Below, one piece after another: positions 23,601 to 31,805 of a DNA stretch of 33,338 nt. The stretch comes from Janibacter limosus NBRC 16128 (GTDB taxonomy: Bacteria; Actinomycetota; Actinomycetes; Actinomycetales; Dermatophilaceae): contig NZ_BCSS01000040.1 of NCBI RefSeq assembly GCF_001570985.1, positions 1-33,338 of the forward strand. The letters are read 5' to 3'. Every line of letters begins with the position of its first letter. The first letter of the stretch is position 1. Below the pieces are notes generated by a model. It had not been told where the DNA came from. It saw nothing but the letters and a program-made list of their open reading frames with translations, and made no database searches. A program made the translations under genes and the position numbers.

Positions 23601-25159
23601 GCTCCCCCACGAGCGCAGGACGCTTCTACGGGGTCGGCATCGGCCCCGGCGACCCGGAGCTGATCACCCTCAAGGGTGCGCGACTCATCCGCGACGCGGA
23701 CGTCATCGCCTACCACGCGGGGGTCGGCAAGCAGTCGATGGCCCGCGGCATCGCCGCCGACCTCATCCCCGAGGGCGTCATCGAGGAGGAGCTGCGCTAC
23801 CCGGTCACGACCGGCTTCACCGACCACCCCCGCGGGTACTACGGCGCTCTGGCCGACTTCTACGACGAGTGCTCCGAGCGGCTCGAGGCGCACCTTTCGC
23901 AGGGTCGGACCGTCGTCGTGCTCGCGGTGGGCGACCCGCTCTTCTTCGGGTCCTTCATGTACGTCCACGACCGGCTGAGCCCCCGCTACCCCACCGAGGT
24001 CGTCCCCGGCATCACGTCCCTGTCGGCGGCCACCGCGGCCGTTGCCACCGGCCTGTGCCGCCACGAGGACACCCTCACCGTGCTGCCCGGGACCCTGCCC
24101 GTGCCCGAGCTCGCCCGGCGCCTCGCCGACACCGATGCGGCGATCATCATGAAGCTCGGCCGCACCTTCACCGGTGTCCGTGAGGCGCTGCGCCAGGCGG
24201 GGGTCCTCGACCGAGCCGTCTACGTCGAGCGCGCCTCTGGCGCAGGCGAGGTCGTCATGCCGGCCGCGGAGGTCGACGAAGGTCGCGTCCCCTACATGTC
24301 GCTCGTCGTCGTCCCCGGTGAGGGACTGCGTGACGACGCTGCCGGGCGGGCCGCGGACTTCGCGCGGATCACTGCCGCGGCGGACGAAGGGGAGGTCGCT
24401 CCCCCTTCGTCCATGGGGACCGTGCACGTCGTCGGTCTGGGCCCGGGGCCTGAGCGGTGGCTCACTCCGGAGGCCTCCGAGGTCCTCGCGTCGGTGGACC
24501 ACGTCGTCGGCTACGCGCCGTATGTCGCACGCGTGCCGCAGCGCGAGGGCCTGACCCGCCACTCCTCCGGCAACACCGTCGAGCTCGACCGCGGCCGCCT
24601 CGCCCTCGACCTGGCGCGTGGCGGCGAGGATGTCGCGATCGTCTCCGGCGGTGACGCGGGAGTCTTCGGGATGGCGACGGCGCTCTTCGAGTCGCGCGAG
24701 GCAGCGTTGTCTGATGATGCCGGGTACGCCGACGTGCCCGTCCGTGTCGTGCCCGGAGTCACTGCTGCACACGCTGCCAGTGCCCTCGTGGGTGCCGTGC
24801 TCGGAGGCGACCACGCCCTGGTCAACCTCAGCGACAACCTCAAGCCGTGGGAGGTCCTCGCCGACCGGCTCACCGCTCTCGTGACCAACGACATCTCGAT
24901 CGCGCTCTACAACCCTCGCTCGGCCTCGCGCCCGGACACCCTGGGACAGGCCCGGGACCTGCTCGTCGCGGCGGCCGGCGCGGAGCGCGTGGTCGTGGTC
25001 GCGCGGCACGTCGGTCGGGAGCAGGAGTCGGTCGTCGTGACGACACTCGGCGAGCTCGACGTGGAGTCCGTCGACATGGGCTGTCTCGTGGTCATCGGTG
25101 CCTCGACCACGCGCGTCACCGACGACGGGCGGGTCTGGACACCGCGCTCAGTGGGGTGA
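23597..25159 (+). CDS. cobIJ: Fused CobI-CobJ (precorrin-2 C20- and precorrin-3B C17-methyltransferase)
   Basis: A 520-residue bifunctional SAM-dependent enzyme. Residues 1 to about 262 form the CobI domain: FYGVGIGPGDPELITLKG (10-27), AVGDPLFFGSFMYV, and VPGITSLSAA. Residues 273-520 form the CobJ domain: GTVHVVGLGPGPERWLTPEA, VVGYAPYV, SGGDAGVFGMA, VPGVTAAHAASALVGA, SDNLKPW and ALYNPRSASRP. The same CobI-CobJ fusion is known from mycobacteria. ATG at 23597 overlaps the cobH stop. A perfect 11-bp inverted repeat ends directly before the in-frame ATG at the first codon of the CobJ domain (24413). Confidence 0.96.
   Translation: MSSPTSAGRFYGVGIGPGDPELITLKGARLIRDADVIAYHAGVGKQSMARGIAADLIPEGVIEEELRYPVTTGFTDHPRGYYGALADFYDECSERLEAHLSQGRTVVVLAVGDPLFFGSFMYVHDRLSPRYPTEVVPGITSLSAATAAVATGLCRHEDTLTVLPGTLPVPELARRLADTDAAIIMKLGRTFTGVREALRQAGVLDRAVYVERASGAGEVVMPAAEVDEGRVPYMSLVVVPGEGLRDDAAGRAADFARITAAADEGEVAPPSSMGTVHVVGLGPGPERWLTPEASEVLASVDHVVGYAPYVARVPQREGLTRHSSGNTVELDRGRLALDLARGGEDVAIVSGGDAGVFGMATALFESREAALSDDAGYADVPVRVVPGVTAAHAASALVGAVLGGDHALVNLSDNLKPWEVLADRLTALVTNDISIALYNPRSASRPDTLGQARDLLVAAAGAERVVVVARHVGREQESVVVTTLGELDVESVDMGCLVVIGASTTRVTDDGRVWTPRSVG
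24382..24412. repeat. 11-bp perfect inverted repeat at the CobI/CobJ domain junction
   Basis: GGACGAAGGGG (24382-24392) and CCCCTTCGTCC (24402-24412) flank a 9-nt loop. The second arm ends one base before ATG 24413, the start of the CobJ domain. Each arm contains the over-represented word CGAAGGGG. Confidence 0.9.
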
Positions 25160-25178
25160 CGCGAGCCCGAACGTCTGA

Positions 25179-25736
25179 TTAGCCCCAGAAGGGCGGGGGT
25201 CCTGCCGGGGCGTCCTCACGAGGCGAAGGGAGGCGGGCTCCGTCTCCCCACCCCTGCGCCCAGTCCGGGACGGACGAGGGAGGCGGGTCGATGCCGAGCA
25301 TCTGCCACAGTCGGTCGGTGTCGACTCCCTTGCCCTTGCGCAGGAAGCGCATCCGCACCAGTGCCTGCGCGCAGACCTGGCCGTCGACGACGAACCGCTG
25401 CTCGTAGTAGACGCTGATCCGGTCCCAGCCCGCGAGGGCGCTGTGCAGCTCGTAGGCCTGCAGGGGCTGCAGCGAGCTGCGGAAGGTCATGGTCTCCTGC
25501 ATGACGACCGGCGAGACGCGGTGCCGCACCTGCGCCCGCGCCCACCCCGAGCGGATCGCGTGGTCGATCCGACCGAGGTCGGCCATCGTGAAGTAGACGC
25601 CGTTGTTCATGTGCCCGGCGAAGTCGATGTCATTGGGCAGCACCCGCAGCGGGAGCACGGCGTGCTCGGTGGGGCCGACCCGGCCGCGGCGGCGGGCGGT
25701 CGCGGTGGTCCAAAGGACACGGAGGATCTTGTTCAC
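25179..25736 (-). CDS. Hotdog-fold thioesterase (4HBT-like)
   Basis: A 185-residue protein of the acyl-CoA thioesterase type related to THEM6/YbgC proteins. The diagnostic block is PNDIDFAGHMNNGVYFTMADLGR (about 35-57), where the Asp and the HMNN segment form the active site. The rest alternates beta strands (VSPVVMQETMTFRSSL, RISVYYEQRFVV) as expected. The start is GTG at 25736 with a purine-rich GGGAGAGG upstream; frames further upstream run into the divergent reductase and are rejected. The substrate is unknown. It converges on cobIJ and is not obviously linked to B12. Confidence 0.88.
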   Translation of the reverse strand: MNKILRVLWTTATARRRGRVGPTEHAVLPLRVLPNDIDFAGHMNNGVYFTMADLGRIDHAIRSGWARAQVRHRVSPVVMQETMTFRSSLQPLQAYELHSALAGWDRISVYYEQRFVVDGQVCAQALVRMRFLRKGKGVDTDRLWQMLGIDPPPSSVPDWAQGWGDGARLPSPREDAPAGPPPFWG

Positions 25737-25799
25737 CCCGTCATCCTCTCCCGCCCGGCGCCCTCGACCGTTGTCGGCAGCCGGTGCCACGCTGTGAGC

Positions 25800-26417
25800 A
25801 TGGCCACGATCTACTGCACCGCCACGAGCCTGGACGGCTTCATCGCCGACGACGACGAGAGCCTGTCGTGGCTCTTTGCCACGGTCGGTCACGACCAGGA
25901 CCCTCAGGGCCGGTACGGCGACGACGCGAGCCTGGACTTCGACCAGTTCCTCCCGTCCGTCGGGGCCGTGGTGTGCGGCGCCAACACCTACGCGTGGGTG
26001 CATCGCGAGCTGACCCACGACGGCTCGGACTTCACCTGGCCCTACGAGCAGCCTTCCTGGGTCGTCACCCACCGCGACCTCGACCTGCCCGAGGGTGTGC
26101 AGACCTTCGCCGGCGACATCACCGACCTGCACGCCGCCGCGACCGAGGCCGCCGCCGGCATGGACGTGTGGATCGTCGGGGGCGGAGACCTCGCCGGCCA
26201 GTTCGCCGACGCGGGTCTGCTCGACAAGGTCTGGGTGCACCAGTGCCCGGTCGTCCTCGGCGCCGGTCAGCCGCTGCTCCCCCGGCGACTGAGATTGCGC
26301 CGGGAGCGGGTCGAGCGTGATGGGCAGCTCACCGCGATGCTATTCGACGTCGTCGGGCCCGAGCCGCGGCGCGAGGGAGACGTCGACGGCGCCGCAGAGG
26401 TCTACGCGCAGGGCTGA
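25800..26417 (+). CDS. Dihydrofolate reductase-like protein (RibD C-terminal domain family)
   Basis: A 205-residue single-domain NAD(P)H-dependent reductase-like protein. ATIYCTATSLDGFIADDDESLSWL (2-25) is the typical opening. AVVCGANTYAWV carries the cofactor-binding GxxT-like segment, and VWIVGGGDLAGQF is the second glycine loop; the QCPVVLGAGQPLLP block follows. These proteins resemble RibD-C/DHFR and are often uncharacterised; neither folate nor riboflavin activity can be claimed. The start is ATG at 25800; a GTG two codons upstream is possible. It is transcribed away from the thioesterase gene. Confidence 0.9.
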   Translation: MATIYCTATSLDGFIADDDESLSWLFATVGHDQDPQGRYGDDASLDFDQFLPSVGAVVCGANTYAWVHRELTHDGSDFTWPYEQPSWVVTHRDLDLPEGVQTFAGDITDLHAAATEAAAGMDVWIVGGGDLAGQFADAGLLDKVWVHQCPVVLGAGQPLLPRRLRLRRERVERDGQLTAMLFDVVGPEPRREGDVDGAAEVYAQG

Positions 26418-26425
26418 CGGAGGAC

Positions 26426-26431
26426 TAGGTT
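26426..26431 (+). promoter_or_regulatory. Candidate -10 for a leaderless DinB-family transcript
   Basis: TAGGTT ends 6 nt before GTG 26438. A GGAGG further upstream (26419-26423) is too far away (14 nt) to serve as the ribosome site. Confidence 0.4.
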
Positions 26432-26437
26432 CGGCGG

Positions 26438-26947
26438 GTGAACTCCCACCACGCCCACGCCCACGGCCCGACCCAACCCGACGAGTCCCTGCGCGACCAC
26501 CTCACGGCCTTCATCGACGAGCACCGGACCCTGCTCGCCGACAGCCTTGAGGGGCTGACGCAGGAGGAGGCCCGGCGGCAGCTGGTTCCGTCCAAGACCA
26601 CCCTGCTGGGTCTGGTCAAGCACGCGACCTTCGTGGAGCGGGTGTGGTTCGACGAAGCGATCACCGGCCGCTCGCGCGCCGAGATCGGCATCGTGGCAGG
26701 ACCGGATGAGTCCTTTGACCTGTCTCCCGAGGACTCGATCGCGTCGGTCCTCGCCGACTACACGGCAGCCTGCGATGCCTCCCGCACGGCCATCGCCGGC
26801 TTCGGTGTCGACGACATCGTCAGCGGCAACCGCCGCGGTGACCTGCCCCTGGGGTGGATCCTGATGCACGTGCTGCGCGAGGTGGCCCAGCACTGCGGTC
26901 ACGCGGACATCCTGCGCGAGCAGGTCCTCGCCGCCCGGGATTCCTGA
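26438..26947 (+). CDS. DinB-like four-helix protein (DUF664 / mycothiol-transferase-like)
   Basis: A 169-residue helical protein of the DinB/YfiT superfamily. Many actinobacterial members are mycothiol-dependent metalloenzymes. Candidate metal ligands are His62 in LVKHATFVERVWF and the His pair in VAQHCGHADILREQ (152, 155). The N-terminus is His-rich (HHAHAHG). GTG at 26438 fits a leaderless start. It lies 20 bp after the reductase gene but seems to have its own promoter. The convergent cbiO gene ends 23 bp downstream. The specific substrate is unknown. Confidence 0.88.
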   Translation: MNSHHAHAHGPTQPDESLRDHLTAFIDEHRTLLADSLEGLTQEEARRQLVPSKTTLLGLVKHATFVERVWFDEAITGRSRAEIGIVAGPDESFDLSPEDSIASVLADYTAACDASRTAIAGFGVDDIVSGNRRGDLPLGWILMHVLREVAQHCGHADILREQVLAARDS

Positions 26948-26970
26948 CCCGGACCGGCGCTCGACCGGAG

Positions 26971-27855
26971 TCAGCTCCCCTTCGCCTGCAGCGCAGAACG
27001 CGCCCGCAGAGTCGCAGCCATCTCATCGGGAGTCCGGGGCCAACCGGCCGTCCCGGGATCGAGGCCGAGCCGGGTCATCAGCTCGACCGACCACGGCGGC
27101 CGGAGTCGCGCGGCCTGCACGAGCTCGGCGTCGGTGAGGGCATCCGTGACCTGACCCTGGTGGACCACCCCGTCGACGACGAGCGCGACCTCCTGCGCCC
27201 AGCGCCAGGCGAGGTCGACGTCATGTGTCGACAGCACAACCGTCGTGCCGTGTGCTTCCAGCGCAGCCACCGCCGCGAGCATCTCCTCGACACCGGCCGG
27301 GTCGAGGCCCGCCGTCGGTTCGTCGAGCAGCAGGACGCTCGGCTGCATGGCCAGTGCCCCGGCGACCGCAACCCGCTTGCGCTGCCCGAAGGAGAGCCGG
27401 TGCACCGGTCGATAGGCCAGCTCGGTGATCGACAGAACCGACAGCGCCTCCTCGACCCGTACCGCGATCTCCGGGGGCGTCAGGCCGAGATTGGTCGGGC
27501 CGTATGCGACATCAGAGCGCACATCCGCGCTGAAGAGCTGGTCGTCAGGATCCTGGGTGACCAGTTGCACCTGCTGGCGGTGCGCGGTGAGACCTCGACG
27601 GTTGTGGCGCAGCACCTCCCCTCGGGAGATCACCGAGCCCTCACTCGGCTCGTGCGCCCCGGAGAGCACGCGCAGCAAGGTGGTTTTGCCGGAGCCATTG
27701 GCACCGAGGATCGCTGTGCGGCAACCGATCCCGATCGTGAGGCTCACACAGTCGAGCACCCGTGGTGCACCGGCATAGCCGGCATGCACCCCGCGCAGTG
27801 CGAGGGCGGTGTCGGCATCGTCGGGTGGGGTCCACGACCCGAGTCGATGGCTCAT
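26971..27855 (-). CDS. cbiO: Cobalt ECF transporter ATPase CbiO
   Basis: ATP-hydrolysing subunit of the cobalt importer, 294 residues. It shows Walker A GANGSGKTT (51-59), Q-loop Gln101 in VTQDPDDQLFS, signature LSFGQRKR (154-161), Walker B VLLLDEPTAGLDP (174-186) and H-loop STHD. The QDPDDQLFS block is characteristic of ECF-type ATPases. ATG at 27855 overlaps the cbiQ stop. It is the last gene of cbiMNQO; a single ATPase presumably forms the homodimer. Confidence 0.96.
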   Translation of the reverse strand: MSHRLGSWTPPDDADTALALRGVHAGYAGAPRVLDCVSLTIGIGCRTAILGANGSGKTTLLRVLSGAHEPSEGSVISRGEVLRHNRRGLTAHRQQVQLVTQDPDDQLFSADVRSDVAYGPTNLGLTPPEIAVRVEEALSVLSITELAYRPVHRLSFGQRKRVAVAGALAMQPSVLLLDEPTAGLDPAGVEEMLAAVAALEAHGTTVVLSTHDVDLAWRWAQEVALVVDGVVHQGQVTDALTDAELVQAARLRPPWSVELMTRLGLDPGTAGWPRTPDEMAATLRARSALQAKGS

Positions 27856-28604
27856 GCCAAACCCGCCCGCACCGAGAGCGCTCCCAGCGAGAGCACCAGC
27901 GCTCCACCCACGACGACGAAGGGGGTGGACACAGCCCGAGCAGGGACGAGCGGCACGGCCCCGACGCCCCCACGACCGACGAGGCCCTCTTCGAGTCGGC
28001 GGGCCCGCTCCCAGGCCCGCACGAGCACAGAGGCGGCGAGCAAGCCCACGGAGCGACGTGCCGCACGACCGTTCGCGTACCCCAGACGCCCGGCCTGCGC
28101 AGCGGAGATGGCACCAGCCGCATCGAGCAGGGAAAAGATCAACCGATAGGTCACTGCCGCGATGTCGATCGCGACCTCGGGCACGCGCGCCCGCCGCAAC
28201 CCAGCGAGCAGGTCGACCATCGGCGTGGTCGCCGCGAGCAGGACCGTCGCGCTGGTGGCCGCCAGAGCTCGGGCGGCGACGAGCGCAGCGCGGGAGGCAC
28301 TCCCTTCGTCCACCCCGAGCGGACCCCAGCTCACGAGGTCCCCGGGACCGAAGGTGATGGCGATGGTCACCGCCCCGATGACGATGAAGACGAACGGGCC
28401 GAGCATCGCACCCAGCCACGTGCGTACGGGCACCCGCGCGGCAACCGCCAGACCCACAGCACTCGACCCGACGAGACCCGCGACGACGAGCGAGGTCGTC
28501 GTCGCGGCGACGAGGAGCAGACCCACGCAGACGAGGGACTTTTCCGCCGTCGAGCGCGACCTCCATGGAGAGGTCCACGCCGCATCGTCGAGGGAGATCC
28601 TCAT
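27852..28604 (-). CDS. cbiQ: Cobalt ECF transporter transmembrane protein CbiQ
   Basis: Energy-coupling membrane subunit that links CbiO to the CbiMN substrate module. It has 250 residues with about five to six hydrophobic segments. The cytoplasmic coupling region GLRRARVPEVAIDIAAVTYRLIF and the later Ala-Arg-rich helix (WERARRLEEGL) match the two Ala-Arg-Gly-type motifs of ECF T-components. ATG at 28604 overlaps the cbiN stop by 4 nt, and its stop overlaps cbiO by 4 nt. Confidence 0.93.
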   Translation of the reverse strand: MRISLDDAAWTSPWRSRSTAEKSLVCVGLLLVAATTTSLVVAGLVGSSAVGLAVAARVPVRTWLGAMLGPFVFIVIGAVTIAITFGPGDLVSWGPLGVDEGSASRAALVAARALAATSATVLLAATTPMVDLLAGLRRARVPEVAIDIAAVTYRLIFSLLDAAGAISAAQAGRLGYANGRAARRSVGLLAASVLVRAWERARRLEEGLVGRGGVGAVPLVPARAVSTPFVVVGGALVLSLGALSVRAGLA

Positions 28605-28933
28605 GAGCGGGTGTCGACGCTCTCCGGGCGGGGGGCGCGTCCGCGCAGGCGACCGAAGACGTAGCCGAGCACCACGCCCCCCAACCCCGCCTGGAGCGCG
28701 AAGAGACCGGACTCGATCTCACCACCGGCGGGCGGCATGAGCGGCTGGAACCACGGCTCGTGGCCGGCCTCCTCGAGCTGTGCGGTGGCGGCGGCGTCGG
28801 TACCGCCGAAGGCCTCCTCATCACCGGCCGAGGCGCGACCACCGAGGTAGAGCGCGACCGCGAGGAGGATGACGATGGCGGCGAGGACGAGGGCGACGCC
28901 GCGGCGTCCGAAGGTCAGGGTGGACTCACGCAC
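28601..28933 (-). CDS. cbiN: Cobalt transport protein CbiN
   Basis: Small accessory membrane protein that activates CbiM for Co2+ uptake. It has 110 residues with two membrane segments (about 12-30 and 75-95). The extracellular loop between them ends in FQPLMPPAGGEIESGLFALQAG, the family signature just before the second segment. GTG at 28933 overlaps the cbiM 3' end by 8 nt. Confidence 0.93.
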   Translation of the reverse strand: MRESTLTFGRRGVALVLAAIVILLAVALYLGGRASAGDEEAFGGTDAAATAQLEEAGHEPWFQPLMPPAGGEIESGLFALQAGLGGVVLGYVFGRLRGRAPRPESVDTRS

Positions 28934-29597
28934 GATCGGCCTCCTGCTCGGTCGGGATGACCTCGAGGTCTTCCATCTCGGGTCGGGCCCAGGCGATGAG
29001 CGCGTTGAGCAGCAGCACCCCGACGAGGCCCTCGACGATCGCGAGCGGGATCTGCGTCACGGCGAAGATCCCCAGGAAGCGTGACCATGCCTCGACGAAC
29101 CCGCCCTCGGGGTAGGCCACAGCGAGCTGAGTCGCGGTCGTCACATAGGTGGACAGGTCCGCCATGGCGACGCCGACAAAGACCCTGACCACGAAGGGGG
29201 CAGCGGCGAGGAGTCGGAAGAGCCCGTAGCCGACCCACGGCCCGACGACGGCCATCGAGAAGACATTCGCCCCGAGCGTCGTCAGCCCGCCGTGCGCGAG
29301 GAGCAGCGCCTGGAAGAGCAGCACGATCGCGCCGAGCAGCGCCATGACCGGTGGCCGGAAGATGATCGCCCCGACACCGGTCCCGGTCGGGTGCGAGCTC
29401 GACCCGGTGACCGACGGCAGCTTGATGGCCGACATGACGAAGGTGAAGGCGCCCGCGGCGCCGAGCAGGAGTCGGGCGCTGGGGTTGTCCCGCACGATGC
29501 GGGTGGCACTGCGCGTGCCGTGGATGACGAAGGGGGCGGCCACGACGGTCCACGCGGCCGCGTGGACCGGCGGCAGGAAACCCTCGGCGATGTGCAC
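28926..29597 (-). CDS. cbiM: Cobalt transport protein CbiM (substrate-binding membrane component)
   Basis: Metal-selecting component of the ECF cobalt importer, 223 residues with about six to seven membrane segments. The mature N-terminus MHIAEGFLPP carries the conserved His2 that takes part in metal binding. AIKLPSVTGSSSHPTGTGVGAI and HGGLTTLGANVFSMAVVGPWVGY are further signature blocks. GTG at 29597 is fixed by this N-terminus. It is the first gene of cbiMNQO and sits behind a cobalamin riboswitch. Confidence 0.97.
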   Translation of the reverse strand: MHIAEGFLPPVHAAAWTVVAAPFVIHGTRSATRIVRDNPSARLLLGAAGAFTFVMSAIKLPSVTGSSSHPTGTGVGAIIFRPPVMALLGAIVLLFQALLLAHGGLTTLGANVFSMAVVGPWVGYGLFRLLAAAPFVVRVFVGVAMADLSTYVTTATQLAVAYPEGGFVEAWSRFLGIFAVTQIPLAIVEGLVGVLLLNALIAWARPEMEDLEVIPTEQEADRA

Positions 29598-29642
29598 GAG
29601 AAGCGCTCGCTCTCTCCGGGATGACGCGTCCCGGTTGGTACC

Positions 29643-29735
29643 GCCATCGCCCTGAGTTCCTGACTTGCGGAAGACCCGCTCACAGTGGCGCGACCGTCCC
29701 GGATTTTCGCCGGGTTCCTCAACAGAGGCGATGGC
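29643..29735 (-). promoter_or_regulatory. Cobalamin riboswitch upstream of cbiMNQO
   Basis: The minus strand shows GAGGAACCCGGCG, CGGTCGCGCCACTGTGA and AAGTCAGGAAC, the cobalamin aptamer core. GCCATCGCC (29735-29727) pairs perfectly with GGCGATGGC (29651-29643) as a 9-bp closing helix. One deviation is that the usual GGTGCAAGTCC segment reads GGCGAAAATCC. About 45 nt separate it from the cbiM GTG. Confidence 0.93.
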
Positions 29736-29742
29736 GAGCGTG

Positions 29743-29748
29743 ACTCTA
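29743..29748 (-). promoter_or_regulatory. -10 element for the cbiM riboswitch transcript, overlapping the cobM stop codon
   Basis: TAGAGT on the minus strand lies 7 nt before the first base of the aptamer's closing helix. Its TAG is also the stop codon of cobM. Confidence 0.55.
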
Positions 29749-30546
29749 GCGAAGACCCTCCACGTTGTCAGGGCCGGTCTCAGCGTCGGCGCCGGTCGCG
29801 GGCAGACTCGCCACCCGCCGACATGAGTAGAGGTGCGACTCGACGAAGTCCTCGGCGCGCAGGGCCCAGCCGACGACGATGATCGCGGCCTGGCGCAGGT
29901 CGCGCGCCTCGACCTGCTCGGCGATGTCGGCGAGCGTCCCGCGCAGGATCAGCTCCTGCGGCTGCTCGACCCGGTAGCCCACGACGACGGGGCAGTCCGC
30001 GCCGTAGTGCTCGGCCAGGCGCTCGGCGAGCTCGCGGACGCGACGGATCGCCAGGTGCAGCACGAGGGTCGCGCCGGTCGCGGCGAAGGCCTCGAGGGAC
30101 TCCCCCGAGGGCATGGCCGTGGAGTCGCGCTGGGCACGCGTGAGCACGACGGACTGGGCCACCTCGGGCACGGTCAGCTCGCGACCCAGCCGGGCGGCGG
30201 TCGCAGCGTAGGCCGCGATGCCGGGCGTGATGTCCCACGGAACCCCGGCCGCGTCCAGGCGCCGGGTCTGCTCGGCGATGGCGGAGTAGACCGACGGGTC
30301 GCCGGAGCAGAGCCGGGCCACGTCGTCGCCGCGCTCGTGGGCGGCGAGGATCTCGGCGATGATGCCATCGAGGTCCAGGCTCTGCGTGTCGACGAGTCGC
30401 GCACCGTCCGGGCAGTGCTCGAGGACGGCCTCGTCGAGGTAGGTCCCGGCATAGAGACACACCCGGCTCGCTGCCAGCAGGCGCGTGGCCCGGATCGTCA
30501 GCAGGTCGGCGGCGCCGGGACCGGCTCCGATGAAGTGGACGGTCAT
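29746..30546 (-). CDS. cobM: Precorrin-4 C11-methyltransferase CobM
   Basis: SAM-dependent C11 methylation giving precorrin-5, 266 residues. The tetrapyrrole methylase motifs are TVHFIGAGPGAADLLTIRA (2-20), CLYAGTYLD, ARLCSGDPSVYSAI, and ITPGIAAYAATAARLG. Later, VVLTRAQRDSTAMPSGESL is characteristic of CobM/CbiF. ATG at 30546 overlaps the cobL stop as ATGA. The C-terminal 30 residues (after SHLYSCRR) are not conserved-looking. Its stop codon is part of the cbiM promoter. Confidence 0.97.
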   Translation of the reverse strand: MTVHFIGAGPGAADLLTIRATRLLAASRVCLYAGTYLDEAVLEHCPDGARLVDTQSLDLDGIIAEILAAHERGDDVARLCSGDPSVYSAIAEQTRRLDAAGVPWDITPGIAAYAATAARLGRELTVPEVAQSVVLTRAQRDSTAMPSGESLEAFAATGATLVLHLAIRRVRELAERLAEHYGADCPVVVGYRVEQPQELILRGTLADIAEQVEARDLRQAAIIVVGWALRAEDFVESHLYSCRRVASLPATGADAETGPDNVEGLR

Positions 30547-31760
30547 GGGGTGCCCTTCGTCGTGGCGAGCTGGACGACGGCGCGCGCCGGGGTCCAGGAC
30601 AGGAAGCGGCCGAGCGTGACGGCGTGCTCGACGGACAGTCGGGTGAGCTCACCGCCAGCTCGGTTGTGGGTGGCGATGAGGGCCGACTCCCCTTCGAGGG
30701 TGACGGCGTGGGCGACGAGTCGAGCGCCGGGCCGAAGGGAGGACCAGGCCCGGTCGAGCAGGTCGGGATCGAGTCCCCCGCCGACGAAGACGGCGTCGGG
30801 TTCTGTCAGGCCGGTGAGGTCGATGGCCGTCGTGTCACCGACGACCACCTCGACCCGGCCGGCGAGGCCGAGCGCCTCGGCATTGGCGGTGATGCGCGCG
30901 GCGCGATCCGGATCGCGCTCGACGCAGGTGGCGGTAGCGCGATCTGTCGCCAGGCACCACTCGAGGGCGACCGAGCCGTTGCCGGCGCCCAGGTCCCACA
31001 GGTGGGCGCCGGGCGTCGGGCGCAGTCGGGCCAGAGCGGATGCCCGCACGTCGCGCTTGGTCAGCTGGCCGTCGTGGTCGATGAAGTCCTCGGGTCGCCC
31101 GGGGACGACACCCGCGGTGCGCGCGACCTGCGTGTGGTCGTCCGCGCGCGCCTCGACGCAGACGACGACGAGGTCCGCGGTGGTCGCGGAGAACTCGTGC
31201 GCGAGCTCGGCCAAGGCCCCCTCATCCGGTCCGCCGAGGTGCCAGCGAGCAGTGAGCAGGCTTGTCCCCCAACCATGCTCGGTCAGCAGAGCGCCAAGCC
31301 GGGTGGGGTCCTCGCCACCTGAGCAGAGCACGACGAGTCGCACGCCCGGAGCGAGGTGGGGCAGGACGGCGCGCAGGTCACGACCGACGACGGTCACCAC
31401 GACGGTCTGCTCGGCGGACCAGCCCTGCCGGGCCCTGGCGAGGACGTCACTACCGACAGCCGGATGGATCCGCACCTGGTCCGCCCCGAGGAGCTCCACG
31501 AGCGTGGTCCCGACACCGGAGCGCAGCGGATCGCCGCTGGCGATCACCACCGCGTCCCCGACCCTCTCGAGCAGGGCGGGCAGGGCAGCGCGAAGGGGGC
31601 TGGGCCAGCGCACCATCTCGGCCCCGGCCGCGACGTGGCCGGCCACGAGGTCGAGGTGACGCTGCCCGCCGATGATCGTGGAGGCACGCTCGACGAGGCC
31701 GCGCCGCCCGTCGTCCAGGCCGGCCCAGCCATCGTCTCCAACACCCACGACGTCGATCAC
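30543..31760 (-). CDS. cobL: Precorrin-6B C5,15-methyltransferase (decarboxylating) CobL
   Basis: Bifunctional methylation at C5 and C15 with decarboxylation of the C12 acetate, giving precorrin-8X. It has 405 residues: an N-terminal CobE/CbiE-type tetrapyrrole methylase domain (1 to about 205, IDVVGVGDDGWAG, IASGDPLRSGVG) and a C-terminal CbiT-type Rossmann methyltransferase (about 225-400) with LTKRDVRA and the SAM loop LWDLGAGNGS (254-263). The SGDPMFxGIG motif is altered to SGDPLRSGVG. The start is GTG at 31760, 8 nt after TATGGT, so probably leaderless; the open frame further upstream crosses the riboswitch and is rejected. It overlaps cobM. Confidence 0.95.
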   Translation of the reverse strand: MIDVVGVGDDGWAGLDDGRRGLVERASTIIGGQRHLDLVAGHVAAGAEMVRWPSPLRAALPALLERVGDAVVIASGDPLRSGVGTTLVELLGADQVRIHPAVGSDVLARARQGWSAEQTVVVTVVGRDLRAVLPHLAPGVRLVVLCSGGEDPTRLGALLTEHGWGTSLLTARWHLGGPDEGALAELAHEFSATTADLVVVCVEARADDHTQVARTAGVVPGRPEDFIDHDGQLTKRDVRASALARLRPTPGAHLWDLGAGNGSVALEWCLATDRATATCVERDPDRAARITANAEALGLAGRVEVVVGDTTAIDLTGLTEPDAVFVGGGLDPDLLDRAWSSLRPGARLVAHAVTLEGESALIATHNRAGGELTRLSVEHAVTLGRFLSWTPARAVVQLATTKGTP

Positions 31761-31768
31761 GGACGCCA

Positions 31769-31774
31769 ACCATA
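31769..31774 (-). promoter_or_regulatory. Candidate leaderless -10 for cobL-cobM
   Basis: TATGGT on the minus strand, 8 nt before the cobL GTG. No Shine-Dalgarno sequence is present. Confidence 0.5.
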
Positions 31775-31805
31775 GGCCCCCGTCGGCTGTGGCATGCTGG
31801 CGCTC

